Source of the DNA: Kingdonia uniflora
Lineage: Eukaryota; Streptophyta; Magnoliopsida; Ranunculales; Circaeasteraceae
Direction: 5' to 3'
Assembly (NCBI GenBank): GCA_014058105.1
Contig: JACGCM010000560.1
Coordinates: 1,054,001-1,118,000 of the forward strand
Length of the DNA: 64,000 nucleotides
Shown here: in pieces, positions 21,567 through 33,857 of the stretch
Layout of the letters: each line of letters begins with the position of its first letter
How positions within the stretch are numbered: position 1 is the stretch's first letter
Translations under genes and position numbers: made by a program
Notes under the pieces: generated by a model
Databases searched by the model: none
Seen by the model: only the letters and a program-made list of their open reading frames with translations
What the model was told of the DNA's origin: nothing

Positions 21567-22383
21567 TGTAGTAGCCTACTCGCAGCCCTCGAACAGACAG
21601 CGGAAGCCCACTTAATAGCATACTCGAATATATTGAAGCCTTTCCACCCTTAAACAAGGCTCCTCAGAAAACCCCCTGAGACAAACCTTCAACACTGGAC
21701 ATAACTTTGAGAACGGATCAGTACATTTCAGCAGACATTCTTTGACCATATCTACATAGGGTCGAAGTATGATAAGACAGACAGCCATCTCGCCGGAAAG
21801 AACTTCGAGAATGAATTAGCGTCCTAGTAGCAGGTATCCTTCGACCTCACTATCACGCGGTCGAAGCAAGATAAAACAGACAACTAGCTCATCAGATAAG
21901 ACAGCGCATGGATTGGCATGTGCATCTACAATAACAAGCCCAACCACCGCGCCGTTCAGAGCCATCACCAATAAATGTAGCAGTAACAGTACCGACATGA
22001 CCGGCGTCCGTCATTCGCCAGAATTTTTTGACAACATAATCATGTAAATCGGACCCACAACTGGTGACTCAGCTCCCTATGCTTCTATAAATAGAGGAGA
22101 GGGGAAACAGGAGGGGGGGCTAGAAAAATCTCCTCCGGCCTTTGCGTCTTTACCTTCGACCACCCAGAAAATCTTTTCTCAAACCCTCTAATTTACTCTT
22201 TAGTAATATAATCTGTCTTAAAAATTCTCATCAGAGGTCGTAGAGAGTCACATTCGGGACTCTACGCAGGTATTTTCCTTTAGTTTTATCTTATCATTGG
22301 CCGATTGCTTGTCCCCTTTGATTGAGGATCGAGTTTACTTTGTAAGGATCGACTCCTTGACCAAACGAAGTTAGCCCCCTATA
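21567..22383 (+). repeat. E3 5' LTR (817 bp)
   Basis: Begins TGTAGTAGCCTACTCGC and ends GTTAGCCCCCTATA, aligned with the 3' LTR over its whole length. A TATA box TCTATAAATAGAGG lies near 22084-22097, so transcription should start about 30 bp later. The 2-nt spacer AT and the PBS follow directly. Confidence 0.95.
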
Positions 22384-22385
22384 AT

Positions 22386-22392
22386 TGGCGCC
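22386..22392 (+). other. E3 primer binding site
   Basis: TGGCGCC two bases after the LTR is the start of the PBS common to Tat/Athila elements. The bases after it (TCCTATGC) no longer match the expected tRNA complement, so it has decayed beyond seven bases. Confidence 0.75.
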
Positions 22393-22468
22393 TCCTATGC
22401 TTCCCACCCTACCACTCTCCCTCTCTTGCTCCCATACCCTTGTTCTCCATACCAACAACTCATCCTCA

Positions 22469-23840
22469 ATGGCACCTACACGCCGTTCCAACTCCACCCA
22501 GGCTGTAAATTCTATCGACGGAGTCGGTGCTCAAATAGCATTATTATCCCAACAAGTCGCTCAGACAGAGGAGCGCCACCAGAACCAACTTAATCTTTAA
22601 CGTGAAAACCATTGTTTGGCATTAGAAACAGAGCGGAATCGCCGTTTGGATGATGAAAACAAACAAAACAGAGCAATCGATGAGCTGTACAATACCGTCT
22701 GAGAGCTACAAAGATTACAGCCCTTCGAACCTACTCGTCCGTCCTAGGCACCCGACCCATCGCGCATTTCTGCCCGCACCTGCCTTAGCCTTCCTCTAAG
22801 CCTCGAGTTACCCCCAGTTAATGCTAGAGCCGAAGGTATTCCCCGTATTATTCCCCCAACCGGCTCTATCCACCCCGGGATTCATCCCACCGAAGACTCT
22901 TCCGACTCAACCCTTTGCTCCTCCAGACAACCTATACTTCATCTTTCTCGTGAATGGCTCGGAGAACACAGTGCTGACTTTGTACCACATACTCGACCTC
23001 ATAACCTTCGACTTCACCAATCTTCCCCTCATCCTCCATACGTTACACAGTAGCAATTCGACCACAAAATACAACCAGTCATCCGTCTTACCACGAGTCC
23101 TGCTAAAGACTCATGGAGCCGCCTTAATAACCCGATTTGCCCTAAAATTTTAGCCATCGAAATTCCCTCTAACTTTCGTGCTCCAAAATTCAGCAAATAT
23201 CATAATACAGACCCTAAATCCCACATAACTTAAATCCCACATCCTCAATTTCCGAAATGCCCTGAGCCTATACTCCACGGCTGACTATCTTTTATGTCGC
23301 CTTTTTCTAATGAGTCTTACCGATAACCCCCTTCGATGGTACCATAACCTCCCAAATGGCATGAATCGTAACTTTGAGGAACTTTTCATTGCCCAGTTTG
23401 CCTTCAACAAAGACATAAAGGTCAGAGTTGACGCTCTTTTCAATTTCAGAAAATCTGGCAATGAGACCCTTAAAGCCATCACCCAAAGATTCCTCGACGA
23501 ATCTCGTAAAATTAAAAACCTCGACTGCTCGAATGTTATTTTGGCCTACTCGAATGCTCAGCCTGATCACAGCCGAGTAAAAGAACATCTCGTTCTCCAC
23601 AAACCCAAAGCACTTAAAGAAATGCTCTCGAAAGTCAACGGCTATATCAACCTCGAGCGTCTTCAAGAGTCCCGCGAACAGAGCCAGCCTCCGCAAACAG
23701 TAACTTTAAATAAACCTCGGTAACATACCCACTCTGCTCCCACACCCTTGATTGCTCCCGTCTCATAGGAGACTGAGAGCCGGACACGCCCCATGATTGA
23801 TGACAGTACCGAAGTACGTAAGAAGTGACTAAAGCCTATT
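22469..23840 (+). pseudogene. E3 gag
   Basis: The start ATG at 22469 gives MAPTRRSNSTQ followed by a Gln-rich coil that stops at TAA near 22599. The central capsid part is seen in broken frames. A clean open stretch 23310-23723 contains LRWYHNLPNGMNRNFEELF and VNGYINLERLQES. Gag assembles the particle around the RNA. At least six stops or shifts are present. E1 gag matches over its visible part. Confidence 0.82.
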
Positions 23841-23899
23841 TTACCTATACTCACTACTCCCCTCAGTACCCTTCTACCACACATACAGGCAGACCCCAT

Positions 23900-24765
23900 T
23901 TGGCGTGTTCCGTTCACCATCGAAGTCAGGCCAGGCGAATCTTTCTACGCCAACCACAAATGTAATTATCAACATACCAATAAATGTTTTGCCCTTCAGC
24001 GCTCACTCGAACTTATCTTCAGAGCAGAATGTTTGCACCAATATATTACCGATCTACCAAGCTACCTTGATGGGTCCTACCTCAAATCCCCATAAACCCC
24101 AACTACTGACCCAACCTAGGTACACATCTACAGAGTCAAGTTCATCGAAGTCAAAAATATAGACAGTCGACTCTCCAAGAGAAAACCAAAGCGCGTAGAA
24201 GAATGTTATAAGCTCACCTATCAGGAGAAATTCCCCACCCTCTTGTCATAAACTAGTCGTCACCCTCAGCTCGAAGGCATCTCTTTCATCGACTGTGATA
24301 CTTCACACGTTCGTTTTCCTTATTCCGATCCATTAGCCATCATGATTAAGATCGAGAACCTCGTTCTGCATACAATGCTCATAGATACTGGGAGCGCGGC
24401 CAATGTCCTATTTCTCAAAACAGTCCAAACAATGAAGAAAATAGACCTTAAAACTGTGGCTAACGTTGAGCCAAAAGATTTTAATGGATCAACAGAAGTC
24501 GTTGTTGGCCGCATCAGTCTACCTGTCACTACAGGGCCCATTACCCTTCAAACCAACTTCATAGTCATTGACCAGATGTCTGAATACCTTGGTATACTCG
24601 GACGAGATTGGCTTCACGCCATGCGTGCTATACCTTTGACCTATCATCAAGCCCTTCGAATTAGCAATCACGAGGGTACTTGAAACTTGAAAGGTTATCA
24701 ACGCCTTGCTAGCTCATGCGAGCACCCAGAGATCAACCAAATGCGAAAACTTGCCAACCGTCCAT
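23900..24765 (+). pseudogene. E3 gag tail and aspartic protease
   Basis: The Cys/His segment HKCNYQHTNKCFALQRSLE lies near 23945-24010. The protease occupies the open stretch 24342-24683, with Asp-Thr-Gly-Ser-Ala at 24384-24398 intact, FIVIDQMSEYLGILGRDW near 24560 and a stop at about 24683. All visible protease hallmarks are conserved, making this the best protease copy in the window. Confidence 0.86.
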
Positions 24766-24819
24766 AGCAATCACACCATCTTCCTATACCTTCAACATTG
24801 TCAGATACCACACAACCCA

Positions 24820-25790
24820 TTGAACCCACTAATTATATCGAACTCGATGGTTCTTGCCGGGGTACATTTATTGGAGCCCTCCTTAATGAGTCAGAACACC
24901 TCAAACTTTCTGAGTTCCTTCGTGTAAACAAAGATATTTTCGCCTGGACATTTTAGGAGATGCCCGGTATCAACCCCTACATGGCATGCCATCGCCTTGA
25001 TTTCATCCCCTATTCCTCAACAGTAAAGCAAAAAAAATGAACATTGGAACCACGACTTCGAGAAGCTGTGAATCTCGAAGTTGTCAAACTCATAGCTGCT
25101 GGGTTTATCAGAGAAGTAAAGTACGCAGACTGGATATCAAACATCATGGCAGCACCAAAGAAGAATGGCCAAATTAGAATATGTGTCTACTTCACTGACC
25201 TCGACAAGCATACACCAAAGGACAGTTTCCCCCTCCTAACTATCTCAGGACTTTTCGACACCACCGCTGGACACAAACGCCTATCTATGATGGGCGCGGC
25301 TTCGGGTTACAATCAGGTACCCCTCCTCCCAGAAGATCAACTTAAAACTACCTTTTTAGCCGAATAAGACCTTTAATGTTTCAATGTTATGCCATTCGGC
25401 CTTAAAAATGTCGGTGCCACCTACCAACGCCTCGTCACAACTATGTTCAAACCCTTGCTTGGCAAGTCAGTCGAAGTCGATTTCGATGAAATGTTATGCA
25501 AAAGCGTCCATAAGGATACTCATATTCAAGACCTAACAAAAATCTTCTAAATACTTCGCACGTACAATATGAAACTCAACCCAGATAAGTATCAATTTGG
25601 CGTGTCCTCTGGCAAATTTTTGGGTTACCTTATCAGTAAACGCACGATAGAGATCCATCCCACACACATTCTAGCCCTCATAGACATGCCTTTGCCCCGA
25701 ACAAAGAAAGACATCAAAAAATTTCTGGCAGCATAGCATCCCTTAATCATTTCATTACAAAATAATCTGACCGCTGTGCTTGGCTTTTTT
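24820..25790 (+). pseudogene. E3 reverse transcriptase
   Basis: The ELDG...GTFIG linker is near 24840 and the open stretch 25044-25367 holds the fingers-palm part. The first catalytic Asp is Gly (GGC at 25291-25293, motif M-M-G-A). The catalytic loop at 25479-25490 reads D-F-D-E instead of Y-V-D-D. Both metal-binding sites are therefore changed. Stops at about 25038, 25365 and 25733 and a frameshift in the tether complete the decay. Confidence 0.88.
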
Positions 25791-25839
25791 CCCTCTTACG
25801 CGAATAGGGTGTCCACAAAATAAAAAAGGAAAAACAGCA

Positions 25840-26790
25840 CTAAGATCAATTGGACCTCTGAGTGCGAACAAGCTTTCCTTGAACTTAAAACTTATCTTGG
25901 CTGTCCACTTATTATCTGTACCCCTATCGAAGGCGAGACACTCTCTTTATACCTCGTTGCTACAGAAACTTCCATCAGTTCAGTGCTTATTCGACTTGAT
26001 TCCCATATCGAAAAACCTGTATATTTTATCAACAAAACCCTCACCCCTGTAGAAACCCGGTATTCAAAACTCGAACTTTTACTCCTCACACTTGTCTATT
26101 CAGCCCATAAACTCAAACCATATTTTCAGGCTCATCCCATTCGTGTCATTACCAGTTACCCCGTTCGAGAAGTACTCAGCAAAAAAGAAAAATCCAGACG
26201 AGTGCAACAGTGGCCCGTATACCTTGGCGAACACGACATTACCTTCGAGAAACAAATATCCTAAAAAGGCCAAACAGTAGCAGATTCTTTAGCTGACTTC
26301 CCGGTCGAAGATATAGATTGGGAAAACATGAAGATGATCTCGCAGACTATCAACCCGAAGAACTAGATCCGTGGGACCCCCTCACTTGTTGGCGTTAATT
26401 CACAGACGGATCAACAGGACCTAATGGTTCTGGAATTGGTATTGTTCTAGTAACACCCACTAATGATCACATAGAGAAAGTCATCAAACTTGCCTTCGAA
26501 TGTTCCAATAACGAAGCAGAGTATGAAGCCTTGATCCACGATCTCAACCTCATACTTGGCCTCGGCATCCCCAAACTTGCAGTCTTCACAGATTCCTAAC
26601 TTATTCAGAGACACTGCACATGAGAAAACCAAGCTAATGGTCACATGGTTGATTGCGCCCTCTTCGTGCGACAACGAATGGACCGGTTCCCCGAAAAATC
26701 CTCAATTACACATTACCCTCAGGGAGAAAATTGATATGTAGATGCCCTCGCCTACATAACAGCAATGCTCGGCCACTCAGACTCGCAGGC
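25840..26790 (+). pseudogene. E3 connection and RNase H region
   Basis: The open stretch 25983-26264 carries YFINKTLTPVETRYSKLE and YPVREVLSKKEKSRRVQQW. The second RNase H shows FTDGSTGPNGSGIGIVLVTP near 26400-26455, the complete motif NNEAEYEALIHDL near 26508-26550, and FTDS near 26585. These three keep the expected acidic residues. Stops at 26263, 26397 and 26598 interrupt it. Confidence 0.82.
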
Positions 26791-26879
26791 ACTCCATATC
26801 GAAGTACTCGAGCGCCCAAGTATCGATCAGATGGAAATTAATACCATCAATACTAGGGGCGAGAGTCACAATCCCGATG

Positions 26880-28147
26880 ATTGGCAAAAACCGTTCCTTT
26901 ACTACTTCTACAATCCTACTCTCCCAGATGATCCCAAAGCCAAACACTCTATCCTAGAAAATTGCCGCAGATATATCATCCATAAAAACCAATTACATCG
27001 CAAATCCCCAAATGGCATCCTCCTTCGATGCGTATCCCAAACCGAAGCCTCTTAGATCTTATCCGAACTTCACGAAGGAACCTGCGGTGCTCATACTGCT
27101 TGTCACTCTATGGCCCTTCGAGCTGTTACCAAAGGATTATTTTGGCCCGATATGAAGAAACAAGCTTCACACTATGCCAAACAATGTGACAAATGCCAGC
27201 GTCATACCCACGACATCCATTGCCCCTCTAGAGACCTCCATGTCAGTCAAGTTTCCTAGGCATTCAAAAGATGGGCCATCGATCTCATTGGACCCTTCCC
27301 AAAAGCCTCAGGTAGCAGAAAAAATATCCTTGTCACAGCCGACTACTTTACTAAATGGATCGAAGCTGTCCCTCTATGCTGAACCAGAGAAGAAGAAGTT
27401 ACCAAATTCTTGTGGTAAAATATCATCACTTGCTTCGGTAGCCCCCATATGATCCGATGTGACAACGGTCCCCAGTTTGTTGGAAGCAAAGTTAGAAACT
27501 TCCTCAAAAAACACAATATCATTCTCTCACCATCAATACCTTACTATTCTCAGCGGAACGGTCAAGTCGAAGCAATCAACAAAACAATTGTCGACGGTCT
27601 TAAGAAGAGAGTCGATGCAAAGAACGTAGGATGGGTCCAAGAGTTACAACGCATCCTCTGGGCTTATCACACAATACCAAGAAAATCTACAGGATGCACT
27701 CCTTTCCTCCTGAGATATGGGACCGAAGTTGTACTACCAACTCAATTTGAAGTACCCACCCGAGACCCTAACCTCCCAGACGAAGATAATGAGTTCGAAC
27801 TTGCGTGCAACATGTTATGGATTGACGAGACTAGAGACCGAGCTATCGCCAACCTTGGCCGATACCACATTTTACTTCAAAAATCCTATAACAAGAGAGT
27901 TCGACCAAGAAGTTTAAACATAAGAGATCTAGTGCTTCAGCACGTCAATCATTCTTCAAAACCACAGAATGCTGGCAAGCTAGCCGAATCATGGGAAGGA
28001 CCCTACATCGTCAACGATAAAATAGACAAGGGTTCCTATTACCTAATGATGGAAGATGAAGAAGTCCTACCGCACCCCTGGAATGCAATGCAATTGGCTT
28101 CCAACAACAGGCCATATCTACAATTTTGTACAACTGATGTAACCTAG
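26880..28147 (+). pseudogene. E3 integrase (catalytic triad intact)
   Basis: The zinc-binding part lies near 27070-27210 (Y-A-K-Q-C-D-K-C-Q). The catalytic Asp residues are at 27341-27343 and 27461-27463 and the Glu at 27569-27571; 35 residues separate the second Asp from Glu, the canonical D-D-35-E. An uninterrupted 232-codon stretch (27449-28147) runs from the second Asp to the natural C-terminus, with GPYIV and the tail motif HPWNAMQL. A TGA near 27379 and TAA near 27418 cut the upstream half. Confidence 0.9.
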
Positions 28148-28221
28148 AATATTTAATAAACAAGTTGTTCCATTCCGACTTCGTCTACTATTTTATTTTT
28201 TAATTCTTTGTTGAACCTAGG
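28148..28221. other. E3 junction of pol end and repeat array
   Basis: Short A+T-rich stretch with AATAAACAAG after the pol stop; E1 has the matching AATAATCAATAAACA at 5053. It could serve in 3'-end formation, but nothing proves this. Confidence 0.35.
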
Positions 28222-28885
28222 TATCATGTCCACCCCCGCCCCGACTGATACTTGGGGACGACCCTGAATTTTTCTAAGTCTCCAATTTTGAGAAAACTCG
28301 AGGGGCAAGGAAGGTCGAAAGACCGGAACCTCGGGGATACATCGGGGGCGATCAGATATTGCTTTGCTATGGCTTAAGCCTTCAAAGTCTAGTCCTCATC
28401 CTGGTTGAACCTATGTATCATGTCCACCCACACCCCAACTAACACTTGTGGGCGACCTTGAGTTGCTCAAGTCTCCAATTTCAAGCAAACCTGAGGGGCA
28501 AGGAAGGCCGAAAGACCGGACCCTTGGAGATGCATTAGGGGCGATCAGATACACTTTGTCCAGGCTCTGAAATCGTCAAAGTCCAGTCCTTTTCATGGTT
28601 TACCCCGGGTACCACGTCCAACCTCGCCCCGACTGATACTTGGGGGCGACCTCGAATTGCTCAAGTTTCCAACATTCGAGCAAACTCGAGGGGAAAGGGT
28701 GGTCGAACGACCGGACCCTCGGGAATGTATTGGAGGCGATCAGTTAATTTTTGGGTTTTCTATAGGTATCACGTCCCCTCGGCCCGACTGATACTCAGAG
28801 GCGACATGGAAGTTGTTCAAAATTTCAAACATCGCTGTGGCATCGGCCTTCGATATACAACAGAACATTCAGAGTTCGATCTATA
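28222..28885. repeat. E3 3'-UTR tandem repeat, four units of about 194 bp
   Basis: Unit starts TATCATGTCCACCC or variants lie at 28222, 28416, 28610 and 28767 (periods 194, 194, 157). The last unit is shortened. The sequence is the same family as the E1 array, with GACTGATACTTGGGGGCGACC and ACTCGAGGGGCAAGG blocks. Copy number is four in both elements. Confidence 0.95.
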
Positions 28886-29309
28886 TATCTCAGATACTCT
28901 TCATACTTCGATCATACTACAGTCAATCAAACAGATCAACTTCCTATTTTGAACAGATCAAATGTCTACTTCAAAAATAGAAAAATACTCGCTAATGTCA
29001 TCAAATGCAGAGAATACTCAGCATATTACCCATCAGAAGAAACAGTTGCAGTATAATTTAAAAATCAATCAACAAGAGTCCCAAAACAAGGAAAATTAAC
29101 AGCATGTGCATTCAAATAACTAATATTCAAGAAAACCAACATCAATATGTTCAGTATCACCCGCAGAAGTTCAACAGATAACAAAAGCAAAAAATAAACC
29201 CCCCTACTGAGTTCTAATACCAACAGGAAACCACAAACATCGTTCACAATATTACAACTTAACATCACAACCAGTAGAAGAAGACATGCGAATCCTACCT
29301 CAAATCACC
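28886..29309. other. E3 spacer between repeats and antisense gene
   Basis: A+T-rich, corresponding to 5891-6324 of E1. No gene seen; small reading frames here are chance. Confidence 0.5.
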
Positions 29310-29889
29310 TCACGTGGGCGTGGTTGTACCCTCTGGCTCCACAGTTGCCCCAGCACTACCAACCTCAATAGCCTCACGCAACCCTTCGATCGGACCATCT
29401 GAAGTTTTACCAATGGGCACTACACGAAGGGCACTCTCAACATCACCCCCAATACCACCAAGTGCTTCCTCAACAGCGTTCACCCCTCCCCTTCACCTGC
29501 AATTCATCCCCCTCCAGAAGTCCCAGAGAAACAGGATAAGGCTGCAACATATCGACATCATACTCCATACCATCAATAAGCTATCTCAACCTCACATTCT
29601 CCATGCATTCCTTATCATACTGCCCCTGGAAACCCACCTTCTATTCCGCCTTCGCCTTTTCACACGCCTTCAGCTTGGCCGACCACTCTAGCTCCAACCT
29701 TGACCGTTATTGCTCGAGCCTCTCGTCATAAGAGTCAGTAAGAAGATCTATATCTTGCTTCATATTCCTGACTTGAGATACCCCTGATGCCTCCTTCCCA
29801 CGAGATAGATCTAGATTTTCCTTTGATTGTCGCAGCTTTGCCTTTACAGACTTCATCGCCTTCTTACAAGTCTCTACTCAGACTTCCGT

Positions 29890-29982
29890 CTGCTAAAAAT
29901 ATTCAAGATATCAGTGAACCTCGAAACTCGAGCAATTAACTAAAAACTTCGAAATATCGATATACAAGCTATATATAGTTAC
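29890..29982 (-). other. Inferred intron in E3 aORF1 (93 bp)
   Basis: Minus-strand donor TCTCTG|GTAACTATATATAG and acceptor ATATTTTTAGCAG|ACGG. Same length and borders as the E1 intron at 6925-7017, although the interiors differ. Confidence 0.7.
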
Positions 29983-30557
29983 CAGAGACATGTGCTTCTT
30001 TATCTCCTTTGAAGCTTTGTCAGTGTCATCCTCCCAGAGCTCGACCATCGATGCCTGCTTCGCCACAGCCAGCTCCTGTCACTCAGCTTCTGTCATTTCT
30101 TCATCTTCCTCCATTGTATCATCCTCACCAAGTAACTTACATCTCTTATGTCGAATAACTTTTGATTGCTGCACCTTAGGGGCTTCGGGAACTACTCGAC
30201 CCTTCTCTTTCTCAGCCTAAGAAGAAACCTGTTTTGCTTTCATCATCGAAGCCTTTCCACCCCCTTCGGCTACTGGTGTCGCTTGCTTCGCTCCCCTCCG
30301 CGTCCTCGGCACAAACTGATAATTCCTCGGCAACTCTTCCCCTCCCATTTCTTTTTTCTCTTTTAAAACACCTACCCCTCTTTTTCTCTTTGATCGCTTC
30401 GGCGTAGCGGGTACGTCTCAAAGCTGGGAATCCACCTTTTTTCTACTTTACCTCTTGATCTTGAGACTATCAAACACCAAATTTACCCAGTCTTCACTAG
30501 CCAGGAGCAGAGTATTAATGTAATTTACCAGATTATCCCAAGGCGAACTTCCTGGAC

Positions 30558-30634
30558 CTGCAGAAATAAAGCAAAACACAGTTATCACATATTTCATAAG
30601 CACACCAACAACAAACCTTTGACAGCAAACTTAC
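30558..30634 (-). other. Inferred intron in E3 aORF1 (77 bp)
   Basis: Minus-strand donor GGAT|GTAAGTTTGCTGTC and acceptor TTTATTTCTGCAG|GTCC. The donor context GTAAGTTTGCTGTC is identical to E1. The join splits a Cys codon followed by Pro. Confidence 0.75.
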
Positions 30635-31485
30635 ATCCGTTAAATACCCTATGATGTAATTTGTATGGGTCATCGTTATCTACATTCTCGTAGTTACCCC
30701 TTACTACCAGTAAATCTTTATTCTACCCCCGGCCTGTCGAGCACAGATTGAAGAACCACGGCTTCTCTGGGTTTCATTGGATGTGATATGTCCTCGGGTT
30801 TTGACTAGCCTTCCTCGAATAAAAGGTGACAATGTCGAACCATTTAATTAAACCTCGACCCTCACCAGCTAATTTCACATTCATCCCCTCTATAAACCTC
30901 ATCATCTCATAAAAATTACCGTTTATCTACACCGGAGCTACCCCCCAGAAATTCAACACTTTTTTTACCAGTCGATGAAGAGGCAGCTCCAGTCCCAATC
31001 GAATTTGACCCCTATAAGCCATAATCGCTTCCCCAGGGTCCGATTTGAAAGTCAACCCTGCCCCCGCAATACTCAGTTGCACCCCCACCTTCGAGATTTT
31101 TAATTTTGCGATAAACTGATTTAACCTAACCCTATGTTTTGCAGAAACGACATCCTCGATCTCATCCGACTCAGTCGAATCCTCGTTATCACCCCCCTGC
31201 ATCTTATCCCCCTCCTCACTACCCGAAGGTTCTGCACCACATCCCTTCCCCCATACTACTTCCTCTTCATCACTATCTTCGATTAATATCGTCCTTCGAT
31301 GTTTCATGACCGCATCATCTCCATCCAGCGGAATCATCGACAACGCGGCATCGGTCACCACATCCAACACCTCTAAATCGCTACCCTCGCCCATTGGATC
31401 TCGACCAGACGTACTAGCTTTGACCTCGTTAACCTCTTTATCCACCAGTTCTCGCCTCGAAGCTCGACGGTTATGCATTTTTTGC

Positions 31486-31916
31486 CTACAGTAGAAGAGG
31501 CACGACATTAGGGTGGAAAACTCGACAATCCCGTGTCTATCACCCTTATCCCATCAATCCCCTCCTGATATTTCTCCTACCGCAAAAATCAGATACAATT
31601 ACTCCTCCAAAATAAATAAAATCCTCACCAAATTTCTGATTGGGTTAAAACCCAGTTCAACCAAGCCTCCATACTCCCAAAAATAACCTCTTCACTCCAA
31701 ATGCAAAGTCTCCTACCCACCCCCTCAAGAAAAATAAACATGACAAAGATCAAGTGACTTACAAGTGGTTTGCAGTCCTCTCCTCGAGCGAGCAAGATCA
31801 GACTAGCAAAAGAAGTAGCCACACCTCCGTTCGAAATAACGTATGTTCTCTTCTCTCAATCTTTTGATTCTCACCACAAAATAGCACAGTAATCACTCTT
31901 CTCTCACTTATATATC
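31486..31916 (-). promoter_or_regulatory. E3 aORF1 promoter: TATA box, leader and leader intron
   Basis: On the minus strand GATATATAAGTGAGAG places a TATA box at about 31915-31909. A leader of about 150 nt reaches donor CACTT|GTAAGTCACTTGATC (GT at 31762-31761). The acceptor CTTCTACTGTAG ends at 31486, giving a 277-bp leader intron and an ATG seven bases into the next exon. E1 shows the same arrangement with a 281-bp intron. Confidence 0.72.
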
Positions 31917-32718
31917 TTTCAAAAAAATTAAACTGCCTCGATTTACTCACCACTATCATTACCACGACCCCACTTCCTCAGTTTTTTGGCTCAAATATTA
32001 TTTGACCACTTTACCCCTCGCAATTCCTACATGTGCACAACACCCTTACTACCATCTGCTCGCAAAACTCGAAGTTCTCAAACCTTTTTTTCTACCCTAC
32101 TCGAAGCCAAATAGTCCAGTCCAAACAGCCAATCATCCCTTTTTCCATCATACAAGAAAAACAACATCATTACCTTTTGTACACTGCCCTAGGCGCTCAT
32201 ACCAGTCTGACCGACCAGCCGTCTGAACTGTCAGAGCAGCTAGTCAGATCAAACTCAATCTTTGACATATTCCGATACTCGAATACTCGACAATTTCACG
32301 CCTCAAACAATCCTCAACACCTAGCCTCAACAAAATTCATTTTAATATATTGGCCTTCGACATTCAGCACACTCCTTAACTCAAAGGTTTAAAACCTTCG
32401 ACCAAATACAGTTGTAAGCTCGACTAGTCATAAACCTCCGGCCTGAAGAAATTTTTTTCAGCTTTACCACAGTTTACTTTTCCCTTCGACAAACTCATTT
32501 TTATCTTTGAGCAACACAAATTACATATTTCGACAAACTATATCATCCATTCCATATCAGACTTTATCACTATTACCAACAGTTCGACAAACACGAGTTA
32601 TTTAAAGAAATTATTTTTCATTCAAAAATAAGCTAACATTTCAACCCTCTTACAAAATAACAAACAAGAGACAACAGAAACAAAAGAAAATAAAATCGCA
32701 ATCATATTTCAGAGGACC
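31917..32718. other. E3 spacer between aORF1 promoter and ORF A
   Basis: A+T-rich, no gene supported. A few TTCGACAAAC motifs at 32470-32600 recall the ACTTCGRCAGAT motif of E1. Confidence 0.5.
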
Positions 32719-32870
32719 CTAGTTATTAGTAGGCTGCTCCTCTTCGACAATGGCCGCAGCATCTGCATCCTCCTGGTCAACAATATCCTCTGCGAAGCCC
32801 TTGAGGAGAGACATCTGATGATCAGGGAATGGCCCCATCATCTGCAGTATCCCCTACCCAGCAACCTCTC
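32719..32870 (-). pseudogene. E3 antisense ORF A, C-terminal remnant
   Basis: Reading the minus strand gives GILQMMGPFPDHQMSLLKGF and an acidic end DQEDADAAAIVEEEQPTNN before TAG at 32719-32721. This is clearly the same protein end as E1 ORF A. The N-terminal part and the TATA box are missing: E3 lacks about 370 bp relative to E1 at roughly 32873, after which the two elements align again. Confidence 0.6.
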
Positions 32871-32873
32871 CAA

Positions 32874-33249
32874 CTTTCTAGACGTAATTGATTCATTGGT
32901 GCATGCACACAAACCACATTCCCAAGGACCTCTATTCGAGCACATCACCCACATCGAGCATTCGACCATCACAACCATCATTTATTACAAAGCAGTATTT
33001 GATCGTACCTTCGACAATAATTCATTCTGACCATCATAACCAGATAACACTAAACCTTCGTTCATCATTTCCTTCGAGCTCATCACTGTACCTCGCGCCT
33101 ATAAGAGTATTCGCTTACATTTGTCTACATAATATAAGTACAAAAAAAATACTCTTTCCATTCCAAATAGTAAATCCAACAGACAAATTACATTTCTACT
33201 ATCAACCCTACATAATAGAAACACCCCCCCCCCCTCCAAACATAGAAAA
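32874..33249. other. E3 spacer between ORF A remnant and ORF B
   Basis: No gene supported. It holds the E1-like block CAAACCACATTCCCAAGGAC at 32906 and a C-run near 33224. Confidence 0.5.
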
Positions 33250-33614
33250 TTAGAAACTCAAAACATTCCCCCCACAACCCAAAGTTCTACTACCAGAAGG
33301 ACCCACCTCGTTTGCCATATTCTGCTCCACGATGATCTCCTCAGCACAAACGAGACTTTCAGCCAGTGCCATCAGAAAGAGATAGCGCCGTTCAGCAGTT
33401 ATAAATTGAAACCTCAACTGTTCCCAAAGATAAGAATATGGGTCACCATTGAAAAACTCCTCAGGCCCTGCTTCCACAAGGTCTGGCATGTCCCAGGTCA
33501 GGTCATTTTTGCCAAAAAACTTCACGTGCAGTTCTGCCATTTTTTGCCCCCAATTCTACGGTCCCGAGCAAACCCCATCCTCTTCTGGAAATGTGTATTC
33601 GGTGTTGTATCCAT
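33250..33614 (-). pseudogene. E3 short antisense ORF B
   Basis: The start ATG at 33614 gives MDTTPNTHFQKRMGFARD. One frameshift near 33545 leads into the open stretch 33540-33250: AELHVKFF, DMPDLVE, LRFQFITAERRYLFLMALAE and a Gly/Ser-rich end. About 120 residues. It matches E1 ORF B over its whole length, including the region after the E1 frameshift. That both copies keep a similar frame and motifs suggests it was once translated. Confidence 0.7.
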
Positions 33615-33693
33615 TCAAATGATAGGAATATGGAGATCATAGCAGAAGACTATTGCAGATGAAAGAAGAAACAACGTACCTCCAGAATAGCCC

Positions 33694-33704
33694 ATATTTA
33701 TAGG
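33694..33704 (-). promoter_or_regulatory. TATA box of E3 ORF B
   Basis: The minus strand reads AAGCCTATAAATATGGGC, with TATAAAT at 33702-33696, about 85 bp from the ORF B start and 169 bp inside the 3' LTR. E1 and E2 carry GGCTATAAGTAT in the comparable position. Confidence 0.7.
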
Positions 33705-33857
33705 CTTTAATGTATTTATTACCCTATAACCAACCGCATCCCTTAAAAATCCCTTTTTACTACTTTCCCGAAAAACAAGACAGTCAAACCGCCCAAATTT
33801 CAAGACCGAACAGTTTTCTCAGTGAATACCTCTCCACCTGGCTTCGAGACCTTCCCT

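Larger units (their letters stand above)
29310..31478 (-). pseudogene. E3 antisense gene aORF1 (PF04195-like)
   Basis: Start ATG at 31478 (MHNRRASRRELVDKEV) just after a leader-intron acceptor. The first exon is open for about 184 codons, with an acidic Ser/Asp/Glu stretch (EDSDEEEVVWG), then YRGQIRLGLELPLHRLVKKV and VLNFWGVAP, the segment I relate to PF04195. Introns are inferred at 30558-30634 and 29890-29982, giving exons of 844, 575 and 580 nt. The second exon has basic clusters; the last is Gln/Glu-rich and ends at TGA 29310-29312. Expected protein about 660 residues. A few stops remain. Function unknown. Confidence 0.78.

Noticed and set aside
32033..32392. 119-codon plus-strand ORF in E3 between aORF1 and ORF A
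   Set aside because: It has no counterpart in E1 and lies in a pyrimidine-rich spacer with low-complexity translation.
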